Source: Chloroflexota bacterium
GTDB lineage: Bacteria > Chloroflexota > Limnocylindria > Limnocylindrales > CSP1-4
NCBI GenBank assembly: GCA_003171065.1
Contig: PMXQ01000151.1
Span: 1 to 49,839, forward strand
Reading direction: 5' to 3'
DNA length: 49,839 nucleotides
Positions 34,395-43,065 of this stretch are shown piece after piece (position 1 is the stretch's first letter; the number at the start of each line of letters is the position of its first letter). A program made the position numbers and the translations under genes. The notes beneath the pieces were generated by a model that saw only the letters and a program-made list of their open reading frames with translations, was not told the origin of the DNA and did no database searches.

Positions 34395-34721
34395 TCCCGA
34401 AGACACGCCGGCCGCTGCCGCCGGCGGGCGGCCGCCCCGGCCAGGCCCCCGCAGGTTGCTCTCGTGCGGCCGGATGGGCGGCCTGTTGGGCGGCCGGTTG
34501 GGCGGGCGGTTGGGCGGCGTCGCAGCTGAGCCCGCTCCGGCGTTTCCGCAGCCGCGCAGCCGCCCGTCTCGGCCTGCGCACCGTCGCGGCAGATTGTTCG
34601 TCGGTTTTCAGGCAGATTGCAGCATGACTCCCAAGACTCCCTGACAACGGCTCTTCCGCAGCGCGGTCACGGAAGTAGCTCGTTCGGCTGGCGACACGGA
34701 CTGGAGTTCGGTTCTCCCCTG
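34395..34721. other. Gene-free interval with G-rich short repeats
   Basis: 327 bases between the MFS gene and the protease gene. It holds a run of imperfect repeats of the type ggttgggcgg/ggcctgttgggcgg (about 34465-34520). On the C-rich strand this is a proline-type low-complexity tract. No convincing gene, RNA or terminator was found. The protease promoter should lie towards its right end. Confidence 0.5.
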
Positions 34722-35630
34722 ATGACTAGCCCGCAGGATTCGCCTGCTCCGTCCGCAAGCCGCTCCTGGCGCCGGAGGTCCTCTCGCATCAGAGCGCGAC
34801 TCGGTCGGGGCGTTCCGTTCGCCTCGGGACTCGCGGCCGCTCTGATCGCCGTCGCGCTGTACGGCGTGCTCGTGCCGGCGCCACGGCCGTTGAGCCAGCA
34901 GGACGTGAGCCAGGGCATCTCCCAGGCATTGGCCTCGCTGACTCCACCGCCCGCCGACTCGCAGCTGGCGTACCGAGCCGTCGCGCCGTCGCTCGTCTTA
35001 ATCGAGACGCAGGTCGCGAGCAGCACCGCCGCCGCGAGTGGCGGCCCCGCTCCGAGCGGCACTCCCGCCCCGAGCGCCGGAACAGCCGCCGCGGACGGCA
35101 CACTGGGCAGTGGCGTCGTCGTGGACGCCAGTGGCGACATTCTCACCTGCCTGCACGTGGTCGCCGGTGCGACGGCCATCCAGGTGACCTTCGCCGACGG
35201 GACGAAGTCCCCGGCCACGATCGAGTCCACGCAGCCTCAGGACGACATCGCGGTCCTGCAGGCGACTCAGCCACCGGCCGACATCGTGCCGGCCGTCCTG
35301 GGCAATCCCGGAAGCGTGCAGGTCGGGAGCGAGGCCTTCGTCATAGGTAATCCCTTCGGCCTGTACGACTCCATCAGCGCGGGGGTCGTCTCCGGCCTGA
35401 ACCGCTCCTACCAGCTCCCCAACAACGGTCCGGATCTCACGGGCCTGATCCAGGTCGACGCGGCGGTGAACCCCGGCGACTCGGGCGGTCCGCTGGTCAA
35501 CCGCGACGGCCAGGTGATCGGGATCGTCGACGCTCTCGTCAACCCAACGAACCAAGGCGTGTTCATCGGCATCGGCCTGGCCGTCCCTATCAACGTTGCC
35601 GGGGGAGCCGCAGGCCTGCCGCCCGACTAG
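34722..35630 (+). CDS. DegP/HtrA-like membrane-anchored serine protease without PDZ
   Basis: 302 residues from ATG 34722; GGAG lies too far upstream to be decisive, so an earlier start is possible. An Arg-rich N-terminus leads to one membrane helix (~39-58). A Gly/Ala/Pro/Ser linker follows, then a trypsin-like fold: His145 (ILTCLHVVAGA), Asp175 (PQDDIAVLQ), and Ser254 (NPGDSGGPLVN), a complete triad. No PDZ domain follows; the protein ends soon after the last strand. It probably performs extracytoplasmic quality control. The MoxR cluster follows on the same strand. Confidence 0.92.
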   Translation: MTSPQDSPAPSASRSWRRRSSRIRARLGRGVPFASGLAAALIAVALYGVLVPAPRPLSQQDVSQGISQALASLTPPPADSQLAYRAVAPSLVLIETQVASSTAAASGGPAPSGTPAPSAGTAAADGTLGSGVVVDASGDILTCLHVVAGATAIQVTFADGTKSPATIESTQPQDDIAVLQATQPPADIVPAVLGNPGSVQVGSEAFVIGNPFGLYDSISAGVVSGLNRSYQLPNNGPDLTGLIQVDAAVNPGDSGGPLVNRDGQVIGIVDALVNPTNQGVFIGIGLAVPINVAGGAAGLPPD

Positions 35631-35717
35631 CCACTGACCGGCCGCGGACCGCCGCGAGCCACCGCCGCGGACCGCCGCCGGCGGACCGGATCGGTTCAAC
35701 TCAAAGAGGTGCAGCAA

Positions 35718-36755
35718 GTGAAGACGATGCAAGAACAGCCCGCCATAGCGCCCGGCGCGTCGGAAGCGCCGACCGTGCCGATGGAACGCGTGCTGTACGA
35801 GGTGAAGAAGGTCATCGTCGGGCAGGATCACCTCCTGGAGCGGCTGGCGGTGGCGCTGCTTGCGAGAGGTCATGTCCTGGTCGAAGGCGTGCCGGGACTG
35901 GCCAAGACGATGGCGATCAAGACCCTCGCCGGGGCGATCGGAGGCGACTTCAAGCGCATCCAGTTCACGCCCGATCTCGTCCCGGCGGACCTGATCGGCA
36001 CCCGGATCTACAACCAGAAGACCGGCGAATTCAACACGTCGCTGGGTCCGGTGTTCACCAATCTTCTGCTGGCCGACGAGATCAACAGGGCTCCGGCCAA
36101 GGTCCAGAGCGCGCTGCTCGAGGTGATGCAGGAGCGGCAGGTCACGATCGGCCACGAGAGTCACAAGGTGCCCGACCCGTTCCTGGTCCTGGCGACCCAG
36201 AACCCGATCGAGACCGAGGGGACGTACGCACTGCCGGAGGCGCAGGTCGACCGCTTCATGCTCAAGGTGCTGGTCGGCTATCCGAGCCCGACCGAGGAGT
36301 TCGTCATCGTGGAGCGGATGACCGGCCAGCTCGAGCCGGTGCAGGAGGTGCTCTCGACCAGGAGCCTGATCGAGCTGCAGCAGGAGGCCGACCGTGTCTA
36401 CGTCGATCCGGCCCTTATGGAATACGCCGTGCGCCTGGCGACGTCCACCCGCGCCCCCAAGCTGCACGGCATGCCGGAGCTGGAGCGCTACATCACGTAC
36501 GGGGCGAGTCCGCGCGCATCGATCAACCTGATACTCACGGCCCGCGCCCTGGCGTTCGTGCGCGGCCGCAACTACGCCCTTCCGCAGGACGTGCTCGACA
36601 TGGCCCGCGACGTGATGCGCCACCGGCTGGTCCTGTCCTTCGAGGCGCTCTCGGACAACGTGTCCGCGGACGACGTCCTGACAACTATCCTCAAGCGCAT
36701 TCCGGTGCCGGTGGTACCGCTGAGGGAGCGTTCCAACGCCCGCGCCAGCGCCTGA
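35718..36755 (+). CDS. MoxR-family AAA ATPase
   Basis: 345 residues. GTG 35718 has GAGG eight bases upstream; an in-frame ATG is at 35727. The AAA core has Walker A GVPGLAKT, the MoxR loop FKRIQFTPDLVPADLIGTR, Walker B LLADEINRAPAKVQSALLEVMQE, sensor 1 ATQNPIE, and arginine-finger region EAQVDRFMLKV. The lid domain completes it. MoxR ATPases act as chaperones for VWA-domain proteins, and the next three genes are DUF58-VWA-VWA, the classical set. Confidence 0.95.
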   Translation: MKTMQEQPAIAPGASEAPTVPMERVLYEVKKVIVGQDHLLERLAVALLARGHVLVEGVPGLAKTMAIKTLAGAIGGDFKRIQFTPDLVPADLIGTRIYNQKTGEFNTSLGPVFTNLLLADEINRAPAKVQSALLEVMQERQVTIGHESHKVPDPFLVLATQNPIETEGTYALPEAQVDRFMLKVLVGYPSPTEEFVIVERMTGQLEPVQEVLSTRSLIELQQEADRVYVDPALMEYAVRLATSTRAPKLHGMPELERYITYGASPRASINLILTARALAFVRGRNYALPQDVLDMARDVMRHRLVLSFEALSDNVSADDVLTTILKRIPVPVVPLRERSNARASA

Positions 36756-36906
36756 GGCCTTCCCCTGGACCGCTTCGCGGTGGCATGACGAGGAGCCTCT
36801 CCCCGTCGCCGGGCACGACGAGGACCTGCGCCGTGAGCGAGCCGTCACTGCCGCCGAGAAGGTTCTCCAGCGCCTCGACTGGCAGGTCATCCGCCGGCTT
36901 GACGGC

Positions 36907-37731
36907 GTGCTCCAGGGCGACTACCGGAGCCTCTTCCGCGGCAACGGCATCGACCTCGTGGACCTGCGCGAATACCAGCCCGGCGACGACGTGCGGGCGA
37001 TCGACTGGAACGTCACGGCCCGGATGGACACGCCGTACGTCCGCGAGTACGTCGAGGATCGCGAGATCACGGCCTGGTTCCTGCTGGATCTCAGCCCCTC
37101 GGTCGACTTCGGCACGGTGGACTCGGAGCGCGTCAAGCGGACGGTCCTGATCGACTTCGTGACGACGCTCGCGCGGCTGCTGACCCGCCGTGGCAACCGC
37201 GTCGGCGCGATGTTCTACGGCAGCACTGTCGAGCGAATCATCCCGGCGCGAGGCGGGCGCGACCAGGTTCTCCGCCTGATCGCCGACCTGCTCTCGCAGC
37301 CGCGCCTGGCGAATGCCCCGTTCACCGATCTATCGCCTTTGCTCGACGCCGGCCAGCGGACCATCAAGCGCCGCTCCCTGGTCTTCATCGTCTCCGACTT
37401 CATCAGCGCGCCCGGATGGGAACGCCCCCTGAGCCTGCTCAATCGGCGCCATGAGGTCGTCGCCGTCCGCCTGCTCGACCCGCGCGAGATCGAGCTGCCC
37501 GACGTCGGCTCGCTGATCATGGAGGACGCCGAAACCGGCGAGCAGCTCTATGTCGACACCCACGACGCCGCGTTCCGCCGCCGCTTCCGGGACGCGGCCC
37601 AGCGGCGTGAGGCCGAGGTGAACGGCGCCTTTGGGCGAGCTGGCGTGGAGGCCCTCTCACTTTCCACGGACGAGGACCTCGTCCGCGCCATCGTGCGCAT
37701 GGCGGCGCTTCGCCGCCGGCGCCGGAGGTAG
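36907..37731 (+). CDS. DUF58 family protein (start codon unclear)
   Basis: At least 274 residues. The core is DYRSLFRGNG, DLREYQPGDDVRAIDWNVTAR, VREYVEDREITAWFLLDLSPSVDFG, then a VWA-like half (RSLVFIVSDF). Family-typical N-terminal sequence (KVLQRLDWQVIRRLDG) lies upstream in the same frame from about 36852, and the frame is open back to ~36730. It nevertheless contains no ATG, GTG or TTG before the GTG at 36907. A CTG at 36826 is a possible start; the nearby ATG at 36785 is in another frame. It is part of the MoxR cluster and presumably a client or partner of the ATPase. Confidence 0.85.
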   Translation: MLQGDYRSLFRGNGIDLVDLREYQPGDDVRAIDWNVTARMDTPYVREYVEDREITAWFLLDLSPSVDFGTVDSERVKRTVLIDFVTTLARLLTRRGNRVGAMFYGSTVERIIPARGGRDQVLRLIADLLSQPRLANAPFTDLSPLLDAGQRTIKRRSLVFIVSDFISAPGWERPLSLLNRRHEVVAVRLLDPREIELPDVGSLIMEDAETGEQLYVDTHDAAFRRRFRDAAQRREAEVNGAFGRAGVEALSLSTDEDLVRAIVRMAALRRRRRR

Positions 37732-37734
37732 GCG

Positions 37735-38754
37735 ATGTCTTTCATCTGGCCGCCCATGCTGCTCACGGTGGCGCTCGTCCCGATCGGTGCCCTGCTGTAC
37801 TGGGCACTGGACAAGAGACGCCACCGTCTCCTCGCGACCCGCGGCGGAATGGGGCTCGGGCAGGGAACCACCCGCCGGCCGGCAGGCGTGCGCAGCCGGG
37901 CTCCTTCGGTGCTGATCCTGGCCGGGATGGTCCTGCTGACGGTCGCAATGGCCCGGCCGCAGGCCGTCGTGGACCTGCCTCACGTGGAGGGCACGGTCAT
38001 CCTCGCCTTCGACGTTTCCGCCAGCATGGGCGCAACCGACATGGCCCCGACACGAATGGATGCGGCCAAGGCCGCGGCGAAGGACTTCGTGGCGCGCCAG
38101 CCGGACGGCATCTCGATCGGTGTGGTCGCGTTCAGCGACTCGGGCGTCTCCGTCCAGACGCCGACCAACGACCAGGCCACGGTGATTTCGGCGATCGACC
38201 GCCTGACGCCGGAGCGTGGGACGTCGGTGGCCCAGGGCATCACGGCCTCACTCAACGCCATCGCCGTCGCGGAAGCCGGGCCCTTCGCCAACAACTACTA
38301 CAGCAACGGGAGCCCCGCCCCGACACCCACGCCCACGCCGACGCCGGTGCCGGCCGGAACGCACGCCCCTGCCGTCATCGTCCTGCTCAGCGACGGCGAG
38401 AACAACGAGAATCCCGACCCGCTCGCTGCCGCCCAGACGGCCGCCAACATGGGCGTCCGGATCTACACCGTCGGCGTCGGCAGCGCCGCAGGTACCACGC
38501 TGAACCTGGACGGCTTCCAGGTCTTCACCCAGCTCGATCAGGCGACGCTCCAGCAGATCTCCCAGCTGACCGGCGGCACCTACTACGGCGCGACCAACGC
38601 CCAGCAGCTCCTCTCGATCTACGACAACCTGGACACCCAGCTCGTCGTCCAACCACAGGAGACGGAAATCACTTCGCTCGTCGCCGGCCTGGGCCTGCTG
38701 TTGCTGGTCGCGGGCGGCCTGACCTCACTCATATGGCTCGGTCGACTGCCATGA
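37735..38754 (+). CDS. VWA-domain membrane protein (BatA-like)
   Basis: 339 residues from ATG 37735, six bases after GGAGG and starting right after the DUF58 stop. Two N-terminal membrane helices flank a short basic loop; a VWA domain follows with the MIDAS motif DVSASMGATD, then a conserved Thr/Asp pair (TPERGTSVAQG and LSDGENNENPD). A Pro/Thr tract (APTPTPTPTPVP) lies at ~200. A C-terminal membrane helix (SLVAGLGLLLLVAGGL) closes the protein. The VWA faces the outside of the membrane. It is a partner of MoxR, and a second VWA gene follows. Confidence 0.93.
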   Translation: MSFIWPPMLLTVALVPIGALLYWALDKRRHRLLATRGGMGLGQGTTRRPAGVRSRAPSVLILAGMVLLTVAMARPQAVVDLPHVEGTVILAFDVSASMGATDMAPTRMDAAKAAAKDFVARQPDGISIGVVAFSDSGVSVQTPTNDQATVISAIDRLTPERGTSVAQGITASLNAIAVAEAGPFANNYYSNGSPAPTPTPTPTPVPAGTHAPAVIVLLSDGENNENPDPLAAAQTAANMGVRIYTVGVGSAAGTTLNLDGFQVFTQLDQATLQQISQLTGGTYYGATNAQQLLSIYDNLDTQLVVQPQETEITSLVAGLGLLLLVAGGLTSLIWLGRLP

Positions 38755-38794
38755 CATGGCCTGCGCGCCTCGGGCGCCAGGAAGGACGGGACTG

Positions 38795-39907
38795 ATGGAC
38801 TTCCAGTGGTCGAGCTTGCTGCTCCTGCTCCTCCTTCTGCCGGTACCGGTCGTGGTCTACGTCTGGAGCCTGCGCCGGCGGCGCCGATCCGGCGTGCGCT
38901 ACTCCAGCCTCGCCCTGGTCCGCGAAGCCGAGCCCGGATCGTCACGGCTGCGCCGGCACCTGCCGTTCGCCCTCTTCGTTGCCGCCCTCGCCGCCCTGGT
39001 CTTCGCCATGGCTCGACCCGTGGCCGTCGTCGCCGTGCCCACGAACCAGACGACCATCATCCTCACCATCGATGTCTCGGGCAGCATGTGCTCGACCGAC
39101 ATTCCGCCCAGCCGTCTGCAGGCCGCCGAAACAGCGGCCGCTTCGTTCATCAACAGCCAGTCCACGACGACTCGATTTGGGATCGTCGCGTTCAGCAGCT
39201 TCGCGGAGGTCGTCCAGGCGCCGACAAGCGATCGGACGGCGCTCATCGAAGCCCTCGACAGCCTGGCTACCGGACGAAGGACCGGCATCGGCGACGGCAT
39301 CCTCGCCTCGATCGACGCGATCTCGGAGATCGACCCCGCCGTCGCCAGGAGCCAGACCGACTCGTCGACGGGGGTTGCGCCGGCGCCCGTGCCCAAGGGC
39401 GACTACGCCCCCGACATCGTCGTCCTGCTGACCGACGGCGAGAACAACACCGGCACCGATCCGATCGCCGCCGCCCAGCAGGCGGCCGATCGGGGCGTGA
39501 GGGTCTACACCATCGGCTTCGGGACGGCCAACGGCGGGGCCATGAGCCCGACCTGCGCGCCTCAGTTCGTCGGCCGCGAACCGGGCGGCGGAGCGTATGG
39601 CGGCGGGGGCGGGTTCGGCGGCGGAGCCTACGGGCAGGGCGGCGGTGGCGGCGGCGGTGGCGGTGGCGGCGGCAACTTCTCCCGAGGGATCGACGAAGCG
39701 ACGCTGAAGCAGATCGCGGCCATGACCGGCGGCACCTACTACCCCGCCGAGTCGGCGAGCCAGCTCGACAGCGTCTTCGCGAACCTCCCGACGAACCTGA
39801 TCACCAAGCATGAGGTGACGGAGGTCAGCTTCGTTTTCGTGGGGGTGGGCGCATTCACCGCGGCGCTGGCGATCCTGCTGAACAAGGTCTGGCGCCCACT
39901 GCCCTGA
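38795..39907 (+). CDS. VWA-domain membrane protein with Gly-rich insertion
   Basis: 370 residues from ATG 38795, preceded by GGAAGGA. Two N-terminal helices (LLLLLLLLPVPVVVYVW, then LPFALFVAALAALVFAM) precede a VWA domain with MIDAS DVSGSMCSTD, SLATGRRTGIGDG, and LLTDGENNTGTD. Residues ~262-290 are an almost pure Gly/Tyr/Phe insert, part of a long Gly run (nt ~39580-39675). A C-terminal membrane helix ends the protein. It is probably a Bat-type surface sensor or scaffold acting with the neighbouring VWA protein and MoxR. Confidence 0.93.
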   Translation: MDFQWSSLLLLLLLLPVPVVVYVWSLRRRRRSGVRYSSLALVREAEPGSSRLRRHLPFALFVAALAALVFAMARPVAVVAVPTNQTTIILTIDVSGSMCSTDIPPSRLQAAETAAASFINSQSTTTRFGIVAFSSFAEVVQAPTSDRTALIEALDSLATGRRTGIGDGILASIDAISEIDPAVARSQTDSSTGVAPAPVPKGDYAPDIVVLLTDGENNTGTDPIAAAQQAADRGVRVYTIGFGTANGGAMSPTCAPQFVGREPGGGAYGGGGGFGGGAYGQGGGGGGGGGGGGNFSRGIDEATLKQIAAMTGGTYYPAESASQLDSVFANLPTNLITKHEVTEVSFVFVGVGAFTAALAILLNKVWRPLP

Positions 39908-39935
39908 ACCGGGCGGCCGCGCCACAGGTCAGGCG

Positions 39936-40724
39936 CTACAGCCGGCCGGCGGCGATGATCCGCTCCAGGAACTGCTGCGTCCTGGCCTCGCGCGGGTGGC
40001 TGAACATGTCCGCCGGCGCCCCCTGCTCGAGGATCACTCCTCCGTCGAGGAAGCAGACCCGGTTCGCGACGTCGCGCGCGAACCCCATCTCGTGGGTGGC
40101 GATGACCATCGTCATGCCGCCTCGCGCCAGCTCGCGGATGACGTTGAGGACCTCCGCCACCAGCTCCGGGTCAAGGGCGCTCGTGATCTCGTCGAGGAGC
40201 AGCAGGTCGGGCGCCATGGCCAGGGCGCGGACGATCGCCACGCGCTGCTGCTGGCCGCCCGAGAGCCGGTCGGGGTACTCGTTGCGCTTGTCGGCCAGGC
40301 CGAACCGCTCGAGCAGGTCGGTCGCCTCGGCCTCGGCCTGCGCCTTCGGCTTGCCGGCGGCCTTGTTGGGCGCGAGCGTCACGTTGCGCAGGACCGACAT
40401 GTGCGGGAAGAGGTTGAACGACTGGAACACGATCCCGATGCGGCGGCGCATGCGGTTGACGTCCACCCCAGGTGCCGTGATCTCCACGCCCTCGACCAGG
40501 ATGCGGCCGGCGTCGATCGGCTCCAGCAGATTGACGCACCGCAGCAGCGTCGACTTGCCGCAGCCGGAGGATCCGATCAGGCAAACGACTTCGTGTTCGG
40601 CGACGGTCAGGTCGATGCCGCGCAGGACCGTCAGCTGACCGAATGACTTCCACAGCCCCGAGATCTCGAGTGCAGGCCGCGCAGCCGCAGACGATTCCGG
40701 GCGCGCCGCCGCAAGCCCGCTCAT
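39936..40724 (-). CDS. Polar amino-acid ABC transporter ATP-binding protein
   Basis: 262 residues from ATG 40724, which overlaps the permease stop (ATGA). Walker A is GSSGCGKST, the Q-loop is [13 protein letters not shown], the signature is LSGGQQQR, Walker B is [13 protein letters not shown], and the switch is ATHEMGFA. The D-E-P-T of most GlnQ-type proteins is D-E-I-T here. This is a typical GlnQ/HisP length. It powers uptake with the permease and binding protein encoded upstream. Confidence 0.93.
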   Translation of the reverse strand: MSGLAAARPESSAAARPALEISGLWKSFGQLTVLRGIDLTVAEHEVVCLIGSSGCGKSTLLRCVNLLEPIDAGRILVEGVEITAPGVDVNRMRRRIGIVFQSFNLFPHMSVLRNVTLAPNKAAGKPKAQAEAEATDLLERFGLADKRNEYPDRLSGGQQQRVAIVRALAMAPDLLLLDEITSALDPELVAEVLNVIRELARGGMTMVIATHEMGFARDVANRVCFLDGGVILEQGAPADMFSHPREARTQQFLERIIAAGRL

Positions 40725-41605
40725 CGGGCGCTCGCCAGGAAGCGCCGCCGATCCCGAGCCACGAGCCAGTCGGTGAGCCGCGCCAGCGGGATGGTGATGA
40801 CCAGGAAGACCAGAGCCACAACCACGTACGGGGTGAAGTTGAACGAGGCCGCCTCATCGATCTGCGCTTGCCTGAAGACTTCCACCACGCCGATGTAGGA
40901 CACCAGGACGGTGTCCTTCTGAAGCCCGATGAAGTCGTTGAGAAGGGGCGGGATTACCCGCCGGATGGCCTGCGGCAGGACGACGTAGCGAAGTGCCTGG
41001 AACTGGCTGAGACCGAGTGATCTGGCGGCGGCTTCCTGGCTTGGGTGGACCGACTGGATTCCGGCTCGGTAAACCTCCGACACATAGGCCGAATAAACAA
41101 GCGTCAGGGCGACGACCGCGTAGAAGAATGGGTCGGTCGGCACTCCCGCGATCCCGAGACCGGGGATGCCAAAACCGAGGATGTAGATGATCAGCACGCC
41201 CGGCACGGCTCTGAAGAAGTCTACGTAGATCGTGGTTATCAACCGGACGGGGAACAGAACCGCGCCCGGCAGGCTTCGCAGCACCGCGATCGCGAGAGCC
41301 AGGATCAGGATCAGGACCTCGGCGATGCAGAAGAGCTGGACGTTGGTCAGGAACGCCGGAACCACATCCGGCACCGACTCCTGCCAGACCCTGCCGTTGA
41401 AGAAGGACTGCTGAACGGCGCTCCAGCCGGGCGCGTTCACCGCCACGAAGCCGACGAACGCGAAAAAGACGACCGTGCTGATCAGCGCCACCAGCGTCGA
41501 ACGGAGGGCCGACTGGTCGAATCTGGGCCGGACAGGGGGGCGCCCGCCCGACCTGAGGATCGAGTCCCCGGAGTCGAGCGGGCCGCCGAAGCCCAAACCT
41601 CTCAT
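40721..41605 (-). CDS. Polar amino-acid ABC transporter permease
   Basis: 294 residues from ATG 41605; there is no good ribosome-binding site, and translation may couple to the preceding binding-protein gene (stop at 41625). It has about five membrane helices and the family signature of HisM/GlnP permeases: [44 protein letters not shown] (EAA loop), [26 protein letters not shown]. It forms the channel of the amino-acid importer. A truncated copy lies at 42699-43050. Confidence 0.92.
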   Translation of the reverse strand: MRGLGFGGPLDSGDSILRSGGRPPVRPRFDQSALRSTLVALISTVVFFAFVGFVAVNAPGWSAVQQSFFNGRVWQESVPDVVPAFLTNVQLFCIAEVLILILALAIAVLRSLPGAVLFPVRLITTIYVDFFRAVPGVLIIYILGFGIPGLGIAGVPTDPFFYAVVALTLVYSAYVSEVYRAGIQSVHPSQEAAARSLGLSQFQALRYVVLPQAIRRVIPPLLNDFIGLQKDTVLVSYIGVVEVFRQAQIDEAASFNFTPYVVVALVFLVITIPLARLTDWLVARDRRRFLASAR

Positions 41606-41624
41606 GCCTGGAGGAAACGAACGA

Positions 41625-42596
41625 CTACTGACCGAATATTGGCGCGCTGGCCTTGTCTGACAGCCACTCCTTCGTGATCTGATCCAGCGTTCCGTCGCTC
41701 TTGAGAGCAGCAATCGCCTGGTTGACGCACGTCGTCAGCGAGCTGCCCTTGGCCAGGACCAGGCTGAAGTGCTCGGCGTTGGCCCCCTGGGTGGCCGGGA
41801 ACTGGCCGACGATGACGCTGTTGTCCAGCTGGGCCGAGGTGATGTAGAAGGCCGTCGGCAGGTCGACGACCAGGCCGTCTATCTGCTTGGCCTTGAGCGC
41901 CTGGATGGCCGCGTCGTTGGTGTTGTAAACGGAAGTCTTCGCCGTCGGCGCGATCACGTTCTGGATCGTCGTGTATGCGGTCGTGCCCACCTGGGCGCCG
42001 AACTTGTACTGCTTCAGGTCGGCGATCGTCTTGGCGGAGGCGATTGGGTTGGACTTGAGCGCGACGACTGACTGATTCACAAAGTAGTAGCCGTCCGACA
42101 TGTCGACGGCCTGCGCGCGCTCGGGCGTGTAGGAGACCTGTGCAAGGTAGAAGTCGAAGGGCTTGGCACCGGGCGCGTAGGAGTTATCGAAGGGGACGAC
42201 GGTCCAGGCCACGTCAGCCTGGGCGAAGCCCAGCTTCTGGGCGACCGCATAGGCGACTGCGCTCTCGAAACCCTGGCCGTTGGTCGGGTCGCCGAGTTTC
42301 CACGGAGCGGGGGCGTTGCCGCTGGCGGGCGGCTGGAAGTAGGGCGGGTAAGCCGGGTTGTCGGTGCCGATGGTCAGCTTGCTGGCGGTCAGCGTCTTCA
42401 GGAGCGACTTGTCGCACGGGTTCGCCGTGGGTGTCGGCGTGATCGTGACCAATATGGGCGTGGGCGCCGCCGTCGGGGCCTGAGTCGGGGCCGGCGTGGG
42501 CGTCGGCGGCGGGGTCGGCGTGGCGGCAGCCGAGCACGCGGCGATCATGGCCGCGAGCAAGGGCAGTGACAGAATCCTCACAGGGCGACGAGCCAT
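41625..42596 (-). CDS. Polar amino-acid ABC transporter substrate-binding lipoprotein (copy 1)
   Basis: 323 residues from ATG 42596, four bases after GAGGAGG. The lipoprotein signal ends at IAAC (Cys21). A Pro/Thr-rich linker follows, then a family-3 binding fold: LTIGTDNPAYPPYFQPP, NGQGFESAVAYAVAQKLGF, VDMSDGYYFVNQSVVAL, IADLKQYKFGAQVGTTAY, and the hinge VYNTNDAAIQALKAKQIDGLVVDLPTA. It binds an amino acid outside the cell for the downstream permease and ATPase. A close relative is encoded at 43066. Confidence 0.94.
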   Translation of the reverse strand: MARRPVRILSLPLLAAMIAACSAAATPTPPPTPTPAPTQAPTAAPTPILVTITPTPTANPCDKSLLKTLTASKLTIGTDNPAYPPYFQPPASGNAPAPWKLGDPTNGQGFESAVAYAVAQKLGFAQADVAWTVVPFDNSYAPGAKPFDFYLAQVSYTPERAQAVDMSDGYYFVNQSVVALKSNPIASAKTIADLKQYKFGAQVGTTAYTTIQNVIAPTAKTSVYNTNDAAIQALKAKQIDGLVVDLPTAFYITSAQLDNSVIVGQFPATQGANAEHFSLVLAKGSSLTTCVNQAIAALKSDGTLDQITKEWLSDKASAPIFGQ

Positions 42597-42680
42597 TGGG
42601 CCTCCTCGAAGTTGCGACAGTCCGAAGACAAGAGTCTAACCGAGACCGCGCCCCCAAACGCGATCGGCGGCCGGTCAGCT
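42597..42680 (-). promoter_or_regulatory. Upstream region of binding-protein copy 1, duplicated at 43954-44037
   Basis: The 84 bases before copy 1 match the bases before copy 2 (43954-44037) with only a few differences, and both blocks run into the first codons of their genes. They are probably the promoter and leader of the duplicated cassettes. No confident -35/-10 pair could be placed. Confidence 0.5.
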
Positions 42681-42681
42681 C

Positions 42682-42796
42682 CGCCGCCGCAAGCCCGCTC
42701 ATCGGGCGCTCGCCAGGAAGCGCCGCCGATCCCGAGCCACGAGCCAGTCGGTGAGCCGCGCCAGCGGGATGGTGATGACCAGGAAGACCAGAGCCA
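42682..42796 (-). repeat. 115-bp perfect direct repeat of 40704-40818
   Basis: Every base compared between 42682-42796 and 40704-40818 is the same, while sequence on both sides differs. It covers the permease C-terminus and the ATPase start. The offset between copies is 1,978 bases. It is a substrate for recombination that would delete or amplify the intact cassette. Confidence 0.9.
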
Positions 42797-43050
42797 GGGC
42801 CACGTAAGGCGTGGAGTTGAAGCGGGCCGACTCGATGATCGAGGACTCGCGGAACGCCTCGACGTTTCGAGTTGAAGAAGTAGTTCTGAACCGCCGGCCA
42901 GTTGGGCGCGTTGACGACGATGATCGTCAGCAGGCCGAAGAAGACGACGCTGCTGACAAGCGCGATCGAAGTCGACTTGACGGCGGCTCGGTCGATCCGC
43001 TGGCGGGAACGAGGCGGCCCGGTAGACGGAAGAAACCGCTCACGCGGACT
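42699..43050 (-). pseudogene. Internally deleted permease of the second amino-acid ABC cassette, with ATPase start fragment
   Basis: The minus strand reads a permease N-terminus (IDRAAVKSTSIALVSSVVFFG, VNAPNWPAVQNYFFN), which stops matching at the FFN motif. After a frame change it jumps to the C-terminus (VEAFRESSIIESARFNSTPYVALALVFLVI to RFLASAR and TGA at 42699). About 190 residues, including the EAA loop, are gone. The ATG of an ATPase overlaps this stop but only MSGLAAA remains before the sequence runs into the promoter of copy 1. 42682-42796 is identical over 115 bases to 40704-40818. Confidence 0.9.
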
Positions 43051-43065
43051 GGCCGCGAATGGCGG

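Noticed and set aside
34998-36890. A 630-residue minus-strand ORF opposite the serine protease and MoxR
   Set aside because: Both plus-strand genes are supported by catalytic motifs; this frame crosses both and has no recognisable domain.
36785-37150. A 121-residue ORF starting at ATG 36785
   Set aside because: It is out of frame with the DUF58 homology and composition is Arg/Ser/Pro shadow-like; retained only as a hint of the unclear DUF58 start.
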